The notes: a model not told the origin generated them from the sequence alone. A stretch of 64,000 bases of DNA from PALSA-607 sp036501485 (GCA_036501485.1 DASYAG010000056.1:1-64000); one strand, 5' to 3'; counted from the first letter of the stretch, positions 52,763-61,373 are shown. Translations and numbers: made by a program.

Positions 52763-52835
52763 GGGCCGTTAGCTCAACTGGCAGAGCAGCGGACTTTTAA
52801 TCCGCGGGTTCCGGGTTCGACCCCCGGGCGGCCCA
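52763..52835 (+). tRNA. tRNA-Lys (anticodon TTT)
   Basis: A complete cloverleaf can be drawn: acceptor GGGCCGT with GCGGCCC (one T-G pair), D arm GCTC/GAGC, anticodon stem GCGGA/TCCGC with loop CTTTTAA (anticodon TTT), variable GGGTT, T arm CCGGG/CCCGG with loop TTCGACC, discriminator A at 52835. CCA is not encoded. It is the left border of the accessory region, and tRNA 3' ends are common integration sites, though no direct copy of its end is seen elsewhere in the window. Confidence 0.95.
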
Positions 52836-52857
52836 CCCCATTCTGTAAAGCTCCGCC

Positions 52858-52940
52858 TGATGTGCGACACATCGTATTCGGTTGATGTGTGACGCGGTTC
52901 CGGTTGATTGGCGACACTGGCTCCGGTTGATGTGTGACAC
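52858..52940 (+). repeat. Four directly repeated IS-end-like motifs
   Basis: TGATGTGYGACAC-type motifs lie at 52858 (TGATGTGCGACAC), 52883 (TGATGTGTGACGC), 52905 (TGATTGGCGACAC) and 52928 (TGATGTGTGACAC), spaced 25, 22 and 23 bases. Copies two to four are preceded by CGGT. The last copy is the apparent left end of the IS481 element. On the right of the element one further inverted copy (GCGTCTCACCTCAACCGGAG, 54221-54240) lies outside the apparent end. Confidence 0.7.
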
Positions 52941-54208
52941 CTCGCGTTCGCCCCTGTGAGGCTCGGTCTCGAGCCGAAGGGGGCCTGAGGTGTTGATGGA
53001 GATCAGCGTGGTGGAGCAGCGGTATCAAGCGGTGTTGGCAGTGTTGGACGTGGTTTCGGTCTCTGAGACGGCGTCACGGTTCGGGGTCGCCCGGCAGACG
53101 GTGCACCGGTGGCTGGCTCGCTATGAAGCGGCCGGTTTGGAGGGGCTTGCGGATCGGTCGCATCGCCCGATCGAGTGTCCGCATCAGATGCCGGCGGAGG
53201 TGATGGCGCAGGTCTTGGAGTGGCGGCGGCGTCATCCTGGGTGGGGTCCGCGCCGGCTGGTCCATGAGGCCACCAAAGCGGGGCTAGACCCGCCACCGTC
53301 GCGGTCGGGGATCTATCGGGCGCTGGTGCGCCACCAGTTGATCGTGCCGGAGGCGCGGCGCGGGCGGGCGGAGAAGTGGCGGCGGTGGGAACGCGGGTCG
53401 CCGATGGAGTTGTGGCAGTTCGACGTGGTCAACGGGATCGCGATCGTCGATGGCACCGAGTTGAAAGCGTTGACCGGCATCGATGATCACGCCAGGTTTT
53501 GTGTCTGCGCCGCGTTGATGCCGAGGGCGACCGCGCGGGTGGTGTGTGAGGCGTTCGCGGCGGCGATGCGCACCCACGGTGTTCCCCAGGAAGTGCTCAC
53601 CGATAACGGGAAGGTGTTCACCGGCCGGTTCGGGATCAAAGACACCGAGGTGCTCTTTGATCGGATCTGTCGGGAGAACGGGATCACGCACCGGTGCACG
53701 GCGCCGTATTCGCCGACCACGACCGGCAAGATCGAGCGGTTCCATCGGGCGATGCGCACCGAGTTCCTCACCGGCCGGGTGTTCGACTCGCAGGCCGCCG
53801 CGCAAGCCGAGCTGGACGCGTGGGTCGTTGACTACAACACCAACCGACCGCACCAAGGCATCGGCATGGCGGTGCCGGCCGAGCGGTTCAACGCCGCCGG
53901 TCGGCAAGCGTCGCTGTTGAACCTGCCCGGCCAGCGTGACCCGGGCCCGGACCGGTCCGGACCGGACTGGATCACCCGCCGCGTCGGCGCGAACGGGGTG
54001 ATCAGCGTGGCGTGGCAGCAGTTCAGCGTCGGCAAACACCGCGCCGGTGAACTCATCGATGTCCACGTCGACGGAAAACTGATGCAGGTCTGGCATCGTG
54101 ACGAACGGTTAAAGACCATCGTGCGCACCGAACAAAAGGAGGTCCGCAAGAAACGAGCCGCCAAGGCTCACTGACCCGGTTTACTGATGCGCGAGGTGTC
54201 GCACATCA
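52928..54208 (+). mobile_element. IS481-family insertion sequence
   Basis: The element has one transposase gene and imperfect terminal inverted repeats: TTGATGTGTGACACCTCGCG at the left (52927-52946) matches the reverse complement of the right end (54190-54209) at 18 of 20 positions. The size, about 1.28 kb, fits the family. No clean target duplication is visible. Extra end-like repeats outside both ends make the exact limits uncertain; the outermost left copy starts at 52858 and the outermost right copy ends at 54240. Confidence 0.75.
52990..54174 (+). CDS. IS481-family DDE transposase
   Basis: A 394-aa integrase-fold transposase. The N-terminal helix-turn-helix is VSETASRFGVARQTVHRWLARYEAAGLEGLADRSHRP. 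The catalytic core shows MELWQFDVVNG (first Asp), EVLTDNGKVFTGRF (second Asp) and TTTGKIERFHRAMRTEFL (Glu), followed by the family's DYNTNRPHQGIGMAVPAERF. No frameshift or stop is seen, so it may be active. The frame opens with GTG and has TTG and ATG two codons later; AAGGGGG upstream fits any of them. Confidence 0.93.
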   Translation: MLMEISVVEQRYQAVLAVLDVVSVSETASRFGVARQTVHRWLARYEAAGLEGLADRSHRPIECPHQMPAEVMAQVLEWRRRHPGWGPRRLVHEATKAGLDPPPSRSGIYRALVRHQLIVPEARRGRAEKWRRWERGSPMELWQFDVVNGIAIVDGTELKALTGIDDHARFCVCAALMPRATARVVCEAFAAAMRTHGVPQEVLTDNGKVFTGRFGIKDTEVLFDRICRENGITHRCTAPYSPTTTGKIERFHRAMRTEFLTGRVFDSQAAAQAELDAWVVDYNTNRPHQGIGMAVPAERFNAAGRQASLLNLPGQRDPGPDRSGPDWITRRVGANGVISVAWQQFSVGKHRAGELIDVHVDGKLMQVWHRDERLKTIVRTEQKEVRKKRAAKAH

Positions 54209-54240
54209 CCCGAAGCCAAAGCGTCTCACCTCAACCGGAG

Positions 54241-54544
54241 TCTCACAGGCCCACCCACTCCGGGTTCGGCGAACGTCTCCGCGGACTCTGAGCCGAGCCG
54301 TCACTTGCGACCGCCGCAGGCACCAACCCGCACGCACACCGCGGCGGAGTGCGCTCACGCCTTCAAGCATGTTCGAGTACGTAAGGGGTTGCCGCGATCG
54401 CCAAGTGGCCGAGGCGCTTGCTCGCCACCTCTATCGAGACTTCGGACCCGAGCATCAGGCGGTCGATGGCTTACCGACGGACACCCCATGGCTTGTATTA
54501 CCTCTCGTCTGATAGACCCTAACAACGCGACAGTTGGGGGAGAT
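54241..54544. other. Gene-free stretch between the IS element and an unknown gene
   Basis: A frame in phase with the next gene is open back to 54305, but its translation here (RPPQAPTRTHTAAECAHAFKHV) looks non-coding and has no ribosome site. I see no RNA gene or repeat. The strong GGGGGAG at 54536-54542 serves the next gene. Confidence 0.5.
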
Positions 54545-55408
54545 ATGCCGAACTACTACACGAGTGACTTTGCGATTACACAACCGCAAGCGTCGCTAGC
54601 CCCCAGGACGACGCGCTTGGTCTACGTGGATCAGGCGCGGGATCTATTCGGGATCTTTAAGATGCTGCCGGACTCGCACCTCTGGAGGTATGACACCGCT
54701 GAGTCGTTGCAACATCTCGTCGAGAACATCGACGAGGACAGCGCCCTCGTCGCGACGGTCTACGGGGCGTGTCTAAACGATGTGACTGCGACGGTCCTGG
54801 GCCTGGCTTGGAAGGCACGCGAGTGCGCGGCCACCTCAGTGAAGGCTCTGAATGCGCGACGAGTGGCAGCTTCGGCGGCGTGTGCCCGCGCCGGCTTCGA
54901 GGCGGCTACCGCTGCCATCGACCATGTTGTCATGTGGTCCAAGGCGCTGAAGCAGAGCGAACGCGATCACGATCTTGTCGCCTTGTTCACCGCCATGGAG
55001 GCAAGCTCAATACGCGGGTTGTGGGGTCGCAAAGGAATCCTAGAAGGCGACCACAAGGCTAATCACTTTTTGAACCATCAGCGGTCCGTTCTCAAGTTCG
55101 CGGGAGCGGAGCATGAGGAGATTCGGGAGTATCACCCACAGGTATATGACGTCCTGTGCAATATTGCCCACCCAAGTGCGGAGGGGCACCAGTATTTCTG
55201 GCGCATTCCAGACGCGGCCTCCCCGGTCGGCGACGCGCCTACCTTGGTTGAGATGAGCAGCGACCCAGACCTTCGGCCTCAACACCTCCAGCTCCAGCTT
55301 GTGAGCATCTTATGGGCACTAGGGTGGTCGGCTGCTCACGCCGTTCGTGCTTATGACCTTTGCCTGAAGGGCATAGCGTCTCTTGATCTGCTGGATGCGG
55401 GCGATTGA
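54545..55408 (+). CDS. Unknown helical protein in the accessory region
   Basis: A 287-aa protein I do not recognise. ATG at 54545 is chosen for the GGGGGAG just upstream; ATG at 54488 would add 19 residues. It has no signal peptide or membrane helix. The middle is mostly helical (TATVLGLAWKARECAATSVKALNARRVAASAACARAGFEAATAAIDHVVMWSKAL). The segment HHPQVYDVLCNIAHPSAEGHQYF-like region near residue 205 (really EYHPQVYDVLCNIAHPSA) resembles proteins of the HEPN or DUF5677-type helical groups, but without their RxxxxH motif. Its base composition looks less GC-rich than genes left of the tRNA, in keeping with horizontal transfer. Confidence 0.65.
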   Translation: MPNYYTSDFAITQPQASLAPRTTRLVYVDQARDLFGIFKMLPDSHLWRYDTAESLQHLVENIDEDSALVATVYGACLNDVTATVLGLAWKARECAATSVKALNARRVAASAACARAGFEAATAAIDHVVMWSKALKQSERDHDLVALFTAMEASSIRGLWGRKGILEGDHKANHFLNHQRSVLKFAGAEHEEIREYHPQVYDVLCNIAHPSAEGHQYFWRIPDAASPVGDAPTLVEMSSDPDLRPQHLQLQLVSILWALGWSAAHAVRAYDLCLKGIASLDLLDAGD

Positions 55409-55802
55409 CGCTGACGGCCTTGATCCGCGGCTACCCGCTACGGGTGGTTAGCCGGAGTACCGGACGGCGCGTGTGCCGCTAAGCCGTAGACGCACGCAAC
55501 GTAGCTGCGACCGGCCTCCACAGAGGATCGGATCCGCGTTACACGTACGTCACGGTTCGTGCATGGTGCGTCAGGACTACCTCATCTGTATTTGGTCGGA
55601 TGGCCCTGACAGTTGCGGTTCGTGACGCCGGACGGTGTTTCGGCTGAGGGTTGACACCCACCCCGGCCGTCATTGACGCTTCCTCGCTCTAAGGGAGTTG
55701 ACTGCGGTTATGCAGCGTAGGGAGCGGAGCCCGCGGGAAGCCCCATGACGCTGGTATGTGCCGGCCGTGTGTCGACGCTGGCTACCAGATGTCGGCCGAG
55801 AG
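55409..55802. other. Gene-free stretch
   Basis: No ORF here has a ribosome site or protein-like composition, and I see no tRNA, repeat or clear hairpin. It separates the convergent unknown gene and nuclease-like gene. Confidence 0.5.
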
Positions 55803-57029
55803 TTAACATGTACTTGCGGCAGCACGGTACGCAGCGGTGAGTGCATCCAGAAGCTGAGGTGTAACCGCGCTCACGGTGTTCCCTTGCCCAAGTTTGAGCG
55901 GCGCGATGAGCTGTTCGACGGGTTCGGTGAACTCCGGCGCTCGGCGATCGAACACGGATCTGTACACACTTAGGAACGCTCCCTGGCCGGGCCAGTTCCA
56001 AACCGTGACGAGCCCTGCGAGCTCAGGTTGCAGACGCGGCAACAGCGTTATCTCGCCGCGCTTGCCAAAGTATGTTTGCAAGCGCACGAGGCCCTCAGAC
56101 TCAAGGTGCGACGCCCACCCGTAGAGCTGAAGTAAACCAGCTCGATGCTCATCCGCGGCTTGTGCGATCGCGTCGAAGAACGGCTGTCCACCCTCGATAG
56201 TCTGCGCCGTGGATTTGACTTCGGTTGGGGTGGCCGAATCAGCGGGCTCCTCGCGTGCAGGGTCTATTCGTCTCGGCACGACGATGCGCGATCCGCCCAC
56301 GCTGTAGGCCGATACGACAATGAGGTCCAGCTTGATGCGGTCGCTAATCGCCGTGAGGTAGCCGGACAATCGCACTAGCTCCGGTGGCACGTCGTCGAGG
56401 ACGACGACGAGCCGAAACGCGCCAAGGGCCAACGACTCCGCGACCATGGCTTCAAACTCCGCGGCTTCGTATTCTTTCGGCTGACCGGCAGAGTGGGCTG
56501 CCTCGTAGAGGGACCCGAAGCCGCGCGTTCGCAGGTGGTCACGAAGGATCTCGCGTTGCACCTGATCGATGGTTAGTTGATGCAACGCGGCTGCGTAGGC
56601 GAGCACTTGGCTGATTACCGCGCGCCGGGACTCGGCATTGGTGCGCAGTTTTATCTCGACCACCGAGAGCTGGGCGTGCGTGTCGATCGCGACCAAGTCA
56701 GCGCGCCCGCCGCCGAGTCGGACCTCGCGACCCACGACTGTGAGCTGTGGGTCTCCGGCGAGCGGGAGCAGTTGCGGCGCCCGCTCGATCACGGTGTGTA
56801 GTGCGTCCTCGTCTGTGAAGCCATGTGGCGAAAGGACGTTCCAGTTCTGCTCAGCCTCAAGCCAGATCGTCATGGCCGGCATTCTGGCCGAAATCGATCG
56901 CCGCACCAAACCGGGCTGGGCGCTTGGCAATGCGGCCGCTCGGCGGTAACTCCGGTCAGCGCGACCGTCGGCGGTGAGTCCGGGCCAATCTTCGAGCGTG
57001 GGCGGACGTCGTCGTGGCGCTCGGGTCAC
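55803..57029 (-). CDS. PD-(D/E)XK nuclease-like protein (NucS/DUF91-related)
   Basis: A protein of up to 408 aa. The nuclease core is near residues 70-150 of the long form: LTVVGREVRLGGGRADLVAIDTHAQLSVVEIKLRTNAESRRAVISQVLAYA, with Asp in ADLVAID and the EIK motif in VEIKL, an order typical of NucS/DUF91 endonucleases. The C-terminal part is a separate alpha/beta region. The frame start GTG at 57029 overlaps the upstream stop as GTGA and is supported by that coupling, but its first 50 residues are Arg-rich and could be shadow; ATGs at 56882 and 56873 (no ribosome site) give the shorter version. Probable role: DNA cleavage or repair in the defence region. Confidence 0.72.
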   Translation of the reverse strand: MTRAPRRRPPTLEDWPGLTADGRADRSYRRAAALPSAQPGLVRRSISARMPAMTIWLEAEQNWNVLSPHGFTDEDALHTVIERAPQLLPLAGDPQLTVVGREVRLGGGRADLVAIDTHAQLSVVEIKLRTNAESRRAVISQVLAYAAALHQLTIDQVQREILRDHLRTRGFGSLYEAAHSAGQPKEYEAAEFEAMVAESLALGAFRLVVVLDDVPPELVRLSGYLTAISDRIKLDLIVVSAYSVGGSRIVVPRRIDPAREEPADSATPTEVKSTAQTIEGGQPFFDAIAQAADEHRAGLLQLYGWASHLESEGLVRLQTYFGKRGEITLLPRLQPELAGLVTVWNWPGQGAFLSVYRSVFDRRAPEFTEPVEQLIAPLKLGQGNTVSAVTPQLLDALTAAYRAAASTC

Positions 57030-57280
57030 GAGCTGCGACTGCGGATAAATGTCACGGAGCGGTCCGCGAGGTCCAGCTCCTCAACGCGCCATCCAGCGTC
57101 CATCCACGCACGCGCTTGCACGTGGGAGCCCTGAGCCTCGTTGGACCACCAAGCCGTGCGTCGGTACGCACTCGGCGGCAGGCCACCGGGAACCGCTGTC
57201 GCGATCGTCTCGAATGTCAATCGGGTGCGTGGGCCGGATAGATCACGCAGCAGCCTTGCCAAGCCGTCGTACTTCGTCAT
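57026..57280 (-). CDS. DUF7662-type small protein
   Basis: An 84-aa protein beginning MTKYDGLARLLRDLSG. It has LTFETIATAVPGGLPPSAYRRTAWWSNE and QARAWMDAGWRVEELDLADRSVTFIR, a conserved layout I recognise as the DUF7662 group ('PLPPSAxxxxAWWaN...Qa.aWl.aGw.v..vd'), common in actinobacterial mobile regions. Function is unknown; similar domains accompany nuclease genes. The ATG at 57280 is the natural start; the longer frame is rejected. It overlaps the downstream nuclease gene as GTGA. Confidence 0.75.
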   Translation of the reverse strand: MTKYDGLARLLRDLSGPRTRLTFETIATAVPGGLPPSAYRRTAWWSNEAQGSHVQARAWMDAGWRVEELDLADRSVTFIRSRSS

Positions 57281-57571
57281 GGCTGCATGATCTCGCAGTG
57301 CCGCGATCGGAGCCCACCGGCTCCTGTCGCAGCAGGCAGCGGAAAGGATTCTGAGCGCCATTTTTGCCCGTGCGCCGTCGGTTCGCCAGCGCGTCGTCGA
57401 GCTACCTGCCGCGGGACAGCGAACTCGGTGCCTTGGCCTGCGGTGAGGTTGCTCCGATCGTGAGTTAGCGGTTCGCACTGCTTCTGTGAAGGCTGGGTGC
57501 CATCTCGACGCATCCTCGGTCCCCGCATGCTTGCGCTAGTGGTCCATGTGGGGTCTGACCACAGCTTCGGC

Positions 57572-58009
57572 CTAACGAGACGCGAGACGAGCGAGCGTGT
57601 ATCGAGCCGCGATGTCGCTACAGATGGTGCTCGGGTCTGAGTGCTCCCAAAAGCGCAGCACGTCGTAGCCCATTGCGCCTAGGCGAAGCGTCGTGTCCAG
57701 GTCGCGTGAGCGATTGCCCTCGATCTTCGAGCGCCAGAAGTTCACGTTGGTCTTCGGTTCCATGTAGTGATCAGGACAGCCGTGCCAAAAGCAGCCGTCG
57801 ATGAACACGTAGAGGCCGACGCTGCTGAAATAGATATCAGCGCGGCGCCTGCGGTCGAAGGGCAGAGGGGTCGCGACTCTGAATCTCAGCCCCAGTGCGT
57901 GGAGTCTAGAGCGCACCGCTAGCTCCGGCAGTGTGTCTCGTCCACGGTTAGCCTGCATCGTCCGACGCGTAGCTGCCGCGACAGCGTGGGGAGACGGTTC
58001 GCTAGGCAT
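57572..58009 (-). CDS. vsr: Vsr very short patch repair endonuclease
   Basis: A 145-aa T:G mismatch endonuclease that nicks DNA next to the T created by deamination of 5-methylcytosine. Key features: RRTMQANRGRDTLPELAVRSRLHALGLRFRV at the N-terminus, the catalytic Asp in FDRRRRADIYF, and VFIDGCFWHGCPDHY with active-site His and Zn-type Cys and His. NFWRSKIEGNRSRDLDTTLRLGAMGYDVLRFWEHS is also typical. ATG at 58009 gives the normal family length; a TTG at 58060 would extend it. It is divergent from the GHKL ATPase and serves the cytosine methyltransferase 1.3 kb away. Confidence 0.93.
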   Translation of the reverse strand: MPSEPSPHAVAAATRRTMQANRGRDTLPELAVRSRLHALGLRFRVATPLPFDRRRRADIYFSSVGLYVFIDGCFWHGCPDHYMEPKTNVNFWRSKIEGNRSRDLDTTLRLGAMGYDVLRFWEHSDPSTICSDIAARYTLARLASR

Positions 58010-58095
58010 GTCAGCAGCCCTGGGTACGATTCTCGCGGAGTGGCTCTCGGGATACCCCAAGTGGTGGTGCCATTATCTCCACGAGGAGGTGCGGG

Positions 58096-59382
58096 GTGGC
58101 TAGCGCGCGGAGCTACGTCGATGTGCCGCCGTCGGCGGCTAGGCTCACCGGTTCGCTGCGCGACATTGGGTACGACTTCCACACGGCCGTGGCGGACCTC
58201 GTCGACAACTCCATTGTCGCTGGGGCGCGCCAAGTGGACGTCAGCTTGGCGTTTGACCCGAACGCTTCGTACGTCCTGATCTCCGACGACGGCGATGGAA
58301 TGACGCCCCAAGCGTTGTTGGAAGCACTTCGCTTCGGAAGCCGTCGCGAGTACGCACGACATGATCTAGGTCGGTTCGGACTTGGCCTAAAGACAGGCTC
58401 TTTCTCGCAGTGCCGACGGTTGACCGTCGTCAGCCGCCACGCACACAAGCGGCCGATCTGCCACGTGCGGACCGTCGACCTAGACTTCATCGAGCGAGCG
58501 GACTCCTGGGCCGTTCTTGAGGACGAAGATAGCGAGGCTATCGAGGAAGCAATCGGGCGGTTGCAGGAGCGACCGGGCACGGTCGTCGTCTGGGAGAACC
58601 TCGACCGCGTCCTCCCCGAACGTTACGCGGAGTCCGGTTGGGGGCGCCGACGCCTAGCCTCTCTCGCGACCAAGACTGCTGAGCACCTGAGCATGGTCTT
58701 CCACCGGTTCATTGCCGGTGACGACAGTCTTGACTCGGTGATTATCTCCGTGAACGACGAGAAGCTACAGGCGTGGGATCCGTTCGCTCGGGACGAGCCG
58801 AACACCTTGGAGGTGGATCCCGAGATCTTCGAGGTCGAGACCGACTACGGGTCGTCCGACGTCACATTTCGTGGGTACGTCCTCCCGCCCCGAGACAAAT
58901 TTTCAACGCCCGAGCGGTCCGAGCGTATGTCCGGACCGCTCAAGTGGAACCGGCAGCAGGGCCTGTACATCTACAGGGCGAACCGTCTTGTGCAGTTTGG
59001 GGGTTGGAACGGTCTACGGGGAATCGACGAGCACACAAAGCTGGCGCGCGCATCGATCGACTTCGACACCGACCTTGACGAAACCTTTCAGATCAATGTC
59101 GCGAAGATGAGTGTTGTGCTGCCTGCGACATTGAAAAATATGCTGGAGAGGCCTATCCATGACCTGTGTGTTCGAGCGGATGCGGCGTACCGCCAATCGG
59201 CCTCGGGCGAGAGGGGCGCGTCTGCCCCTAAGTCGAGCGCAGCGGACTCCTCCTCCCTTCGCGACGTAGGCGTAGCGCTAAAAGCGGCCCTGCTCGACGC
59301 GCAGGATCTGCCAGGGTTTAAAGCCGGACTTAAGACTTTCAAGTCTCGTCACCCGGACGTGTCGGCGGCCCTCGGCCTCTAG
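58096..59382 (+). CDS. GHKL (MORC/MutL-like) ATPase of a restriction-type system
   Basis: A 428-aa ATPase of the HSP90/MutL/gyrase fold. Residues about 25-45 carry the N-box (HTAVADLVDNSIVAGA, with Asp where many relatives have Glu), the G1 box is VLISDDGDGMT, and the G2 box is LGRFGLGLKTGSFSQC. A later segment (LKWNRQQGLYIYRANRLVQFGGW) is the conserved 'yvyRn.R.i..g.W' transducer block of MORC-like ATPases found with C5 methyltransferases. GTG at 58096 is preceded by GGAGG with 6-base spacing. The TAG stop shares CTAG with the convergent methyltransferase stop. Probable role: ATP-driven DNA clamp for the restriction complex. Confidence 0.9.
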   Translation: MASARSYVDVPPSAARLTGSLRDIGYDFHTAVADLVDNSIVAGARQVDVSLAFDPNASYVLISDDGDGMTPQALLEALRFGSRREYARHDLGRFGLGLKTGSFSQCRRLTVVSRHAHKRPICHVRTVDLDFIERADSWAVLEDEDSEAIEEAIGRLQERPGTVVVWENLDRVLPERYAESGWGRRRLASLATKTAEHLSMVFHRFIAGDDSLDSVIISVNDEKLQAWDPFARDEPNTLEVDPEIFEVETDYGSSDVTFRGYVLPPRDKFSTPERSERMSGPLKWNRQQGLYIYRANRLVQFGGWNGLRGIDEHTKLARASIDFDTDLDETFQINVAKMSVVLPATLKNMLERPIHDLCVRADAAYRQSASGERGASAPKSSAADSSSLRDVGVALKAALLDAQDLPGFKAGLKTFKSRHPDVSAALGL

Positions 59383-61283
59383 GCGAGCGTGTGTCGAGAG
59401 CGGCACCATGATGCGAGTGGGCATACGCCACACCGCGGTCGAGCCGGGGTGCACACGTCGTTAGCCAGCTCGAGCAGCGCCAGCTGTGCTGCCTTCGCGT
59501 TCGGGCCGAATCCAATCATTTTTGCGATCGCGATCCTTCCGTCACTGTTCCGATTCTTGCGACCGAGCGAGTTCGCTTGGAAGCGCGCCGCTACACGCAA
59601 TGCGCCGGAGGTTGCGACTACAGGCTCCTCTCCCCCAGTCATCGCGAGTCGCGCGAGATCCATGACGCTCGTGGGAACGGCTCCTCGCGTCGCTAGCTTC
59701 TCCAGCCGTTCCTCGTCGAGGATTGCATGGCGCGCGATCGCCCTCGCCGCGGTAACGAGGTCCGCCGCTCGCGCCTCGCGGCCAATCCAGGACAGAATCT
59801 CGGTGAGACGATTGGCACCGCGAACAAGATCTTGGGGGTCGACGAACTTTTCCAGCAGCGGCCAGATGGCGTTAGCCGTAAGTGTCGACACGCGATCCAA
59901 CGCGAGTTCGCCGAGGATGACGTGCCACGGGGACGTGGCGTGAAGCCACGGTAATGAGGATTGCTTGTCCATCCGGAACCACGAAGCCAACGCGTTGCCG
60001 ACGTCCTCAGTCGACGGCGGAGGCGCGGTAGTTGTCTCGAGGCTTGCCCGCAGGGCGGAGCCGACCGCGCAACCGAGTCGAGGTGGAACCGCATTCCCGA
60101 TTTGCTTGAATGCCACCGAGGGCGGACCAGCAAACCGAAACCAGTCGGGAAAGGTCTGGATGCGCGCTGCCTCGCGCACTGTCAGCGTGCGATTCTGCTC
60201 AGGGTGGATGTACCAGTAGCCGTCCTTGGCAATGTGGGCCGTGATCGTCCGAGATACGTCGTCTGCGGAAAGGCGCTTGTACTTGTCATCGAAGATGTCG
60301 TCGCGGTAGCGCTTGAGGTGGTCGGGCAAATCGGAATAGCGGCTTTCGGAATCGAGTAGTTCGAACGCCCGCTCATCGTCATCTCGGACCGGCCTCGTGA
60401 TGTGGTCGAAGACCTTGTTCGCGTCGGCAGCAGGGATCCCCGCGCGCATTGCCGTTTGGAACGCCGTGCGCGGCCTGGTGTAGTCGACCCAGCCGTCTGC
60501 ACCGCCGGTGGGTCGCCACCCGCCTTTGACAGGCGGCAGATCCGAGATCGCGTTGGCGACGGTGACCTTCCGAGGGTCTTCAGCTGGCCACTGAAAGGCG
60601 CTTGCGTCCCGTACCCCAACCAAGATGAGCCGCTGGCGGAATTGCGGTACGCCGTATCGCCACGCATCGACCACTCGCTCCTGAACTGTGTAGCCGAGCT
60701 GTTCGAGTTCGAACACGATGCTGCGCAGGATGAACATTTCTCGGTCGAGTGCCATGTCAGGCACGTTTTCCATGATCACCGCTCGCGGTGACCCGAGCCG
60801 AACAACCTCGAGGAACGATCGCCACAGATCCCGCCGGTGATCATGTGGCTCACGTAGGCCGGCGCGGACGAGGTAGCGCAGTCCAGATCTTCCGGCCTTC
60901 GAGAACGGCTGGCACGGAGGTCCTCCTGCCAATACATCGATTCCGTTCTCGCTAATCAGTGCACCGACCCGCTCCACATTTGTTGGGTCGCTCAGATCCC
61001 AATCGAGTGCCATTCCGGCGAAGTGATGGCGGTGGGTGGCAAGCGCATCCACATCGTGGTCTGCGCCGACGACGACTCGGTAACCGGCCTGCTCTAGTCC
61101 TAGACTGAGACCACCTGCGCCGGCGAAGAGATCTGCAACCAATAGCGCACTGGGGTTCTCGGCGCGGATACCTCGGCAAAGCTCGGCGAGGTCGCTCGAC
61201 GTTTCACAATGATCGGCGTGCGGCGCGAGCCGTACGAACGGACCGCGAACAACTGGGACGTTCGTCCGCGGCGTGTTCCCCAT
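59379..61283 (-). CDS. C5 cytosine DNA methyltransferase fused to a degenerate EndoIII/MutY-like Fe-S domain
   Basis: A 634-aa protein. Residues 45-430 form a 5-methylcytosine methyltransferase: motif I DLFAGAGGLSLGLEQAG, motif IV GGPPCQPFSKAGRSG with catalytic Cys124, motif VI ENVPDM, motif VIII QFRQRLILVGVR and motif IX/X AARIQTFPDWF and FKQIGNAVPP. From about 441 a second domain begins SPWHVILGELALDR and ends with cysteines 611, 618, 621 and 627 (C-x6-C-x2-C-x5-C), the endonuclease III cluster loop. The HhH 'LPGVG-K' and the V-D-T catalytic segment are replaced by ATRGAV and VVATSG (Ala557), so glycosylase activity is probably lost. ATG at 61283 follows AGGGGTG. Confidence 0.9.
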   Translation of the reverse strand: MGNTPRTNVPVVRGPFVRLAPHADHCETSSDLAELCRGIRAENPSALLVADLFAGAGGLSLGLEQAGYRVVVGADHDVDALATHRHHFAGMALDWDLSDPTNVERVGALISENGIDVLAGGPPCQPFSKAGRSGLRYLVRAGLREPHDHRRDLWRSFLEVVRLGSPRAVIMENVPDMALDREMFILRSIVFELEQLGYTVQERVVDAWRYGVPQFRQRLILVGVRDASAFQWPAEDPRKVTVANAISDLPPVKGGWRPTGGADGWVDYTRPRTAFQTAMRAGIPAADANKVFDHITRPVRDDDERAFELLDSESRYSDLPDHLKRYRDDIFDDKYKRLSADDVSRTITAHIAKDGYWYIHPEQNRTLTVREAARIQTFPDWFRFAGPPSVAFKQIGNAVPPRLGCAVGSALRASLETTTAPPPSTEDVGNALASWFRMDKQSSLPWLHATSPWHVILGELALDRVSTLTANAIWPLLEKFVDPQDLVRGANRLTEILSWIGREARAADLVTAARAIARHAILDEERLEKLATRGAVPTSVMDLARLAMTGGEEPVVATSGALRVAARFQANSLGRKNRNSDGRIAIAKMIGFGPNAKAAQLALLELANDVCTPARPRCGVCPLASWCRSRHTLA

Positions 61284-61373
61284 CCGTTCACCCCTAAATG
61301 TTGCTCAGCAGTCTAGGCACGCCCGCCAACAGAACCGTCCGAATGCGAGAAGTTGTTATCGCGTTAACACGTT

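Noticed and set aside
52858..52940. Possible CRISPR array from repeats of about 23 bp
   Set aside because: The repeats match the ends of the adjacent IS481 element, the gaps are only about 10 bases, and no cas genes exist nearby.
53003..54164. Minus-strand ORFs of up to 270 aa inside the transposase gene
   Set aside because: They are reverse shadows of the transposase; no start site or motif supports them.
59403..60000. Active EndoIII-type glycosylase at the methyltransferase C-terminus
   Set aside because: The Fe-S cysteines are present, but the catalytic Asp and Lys positions are not, so I call it degenerate.
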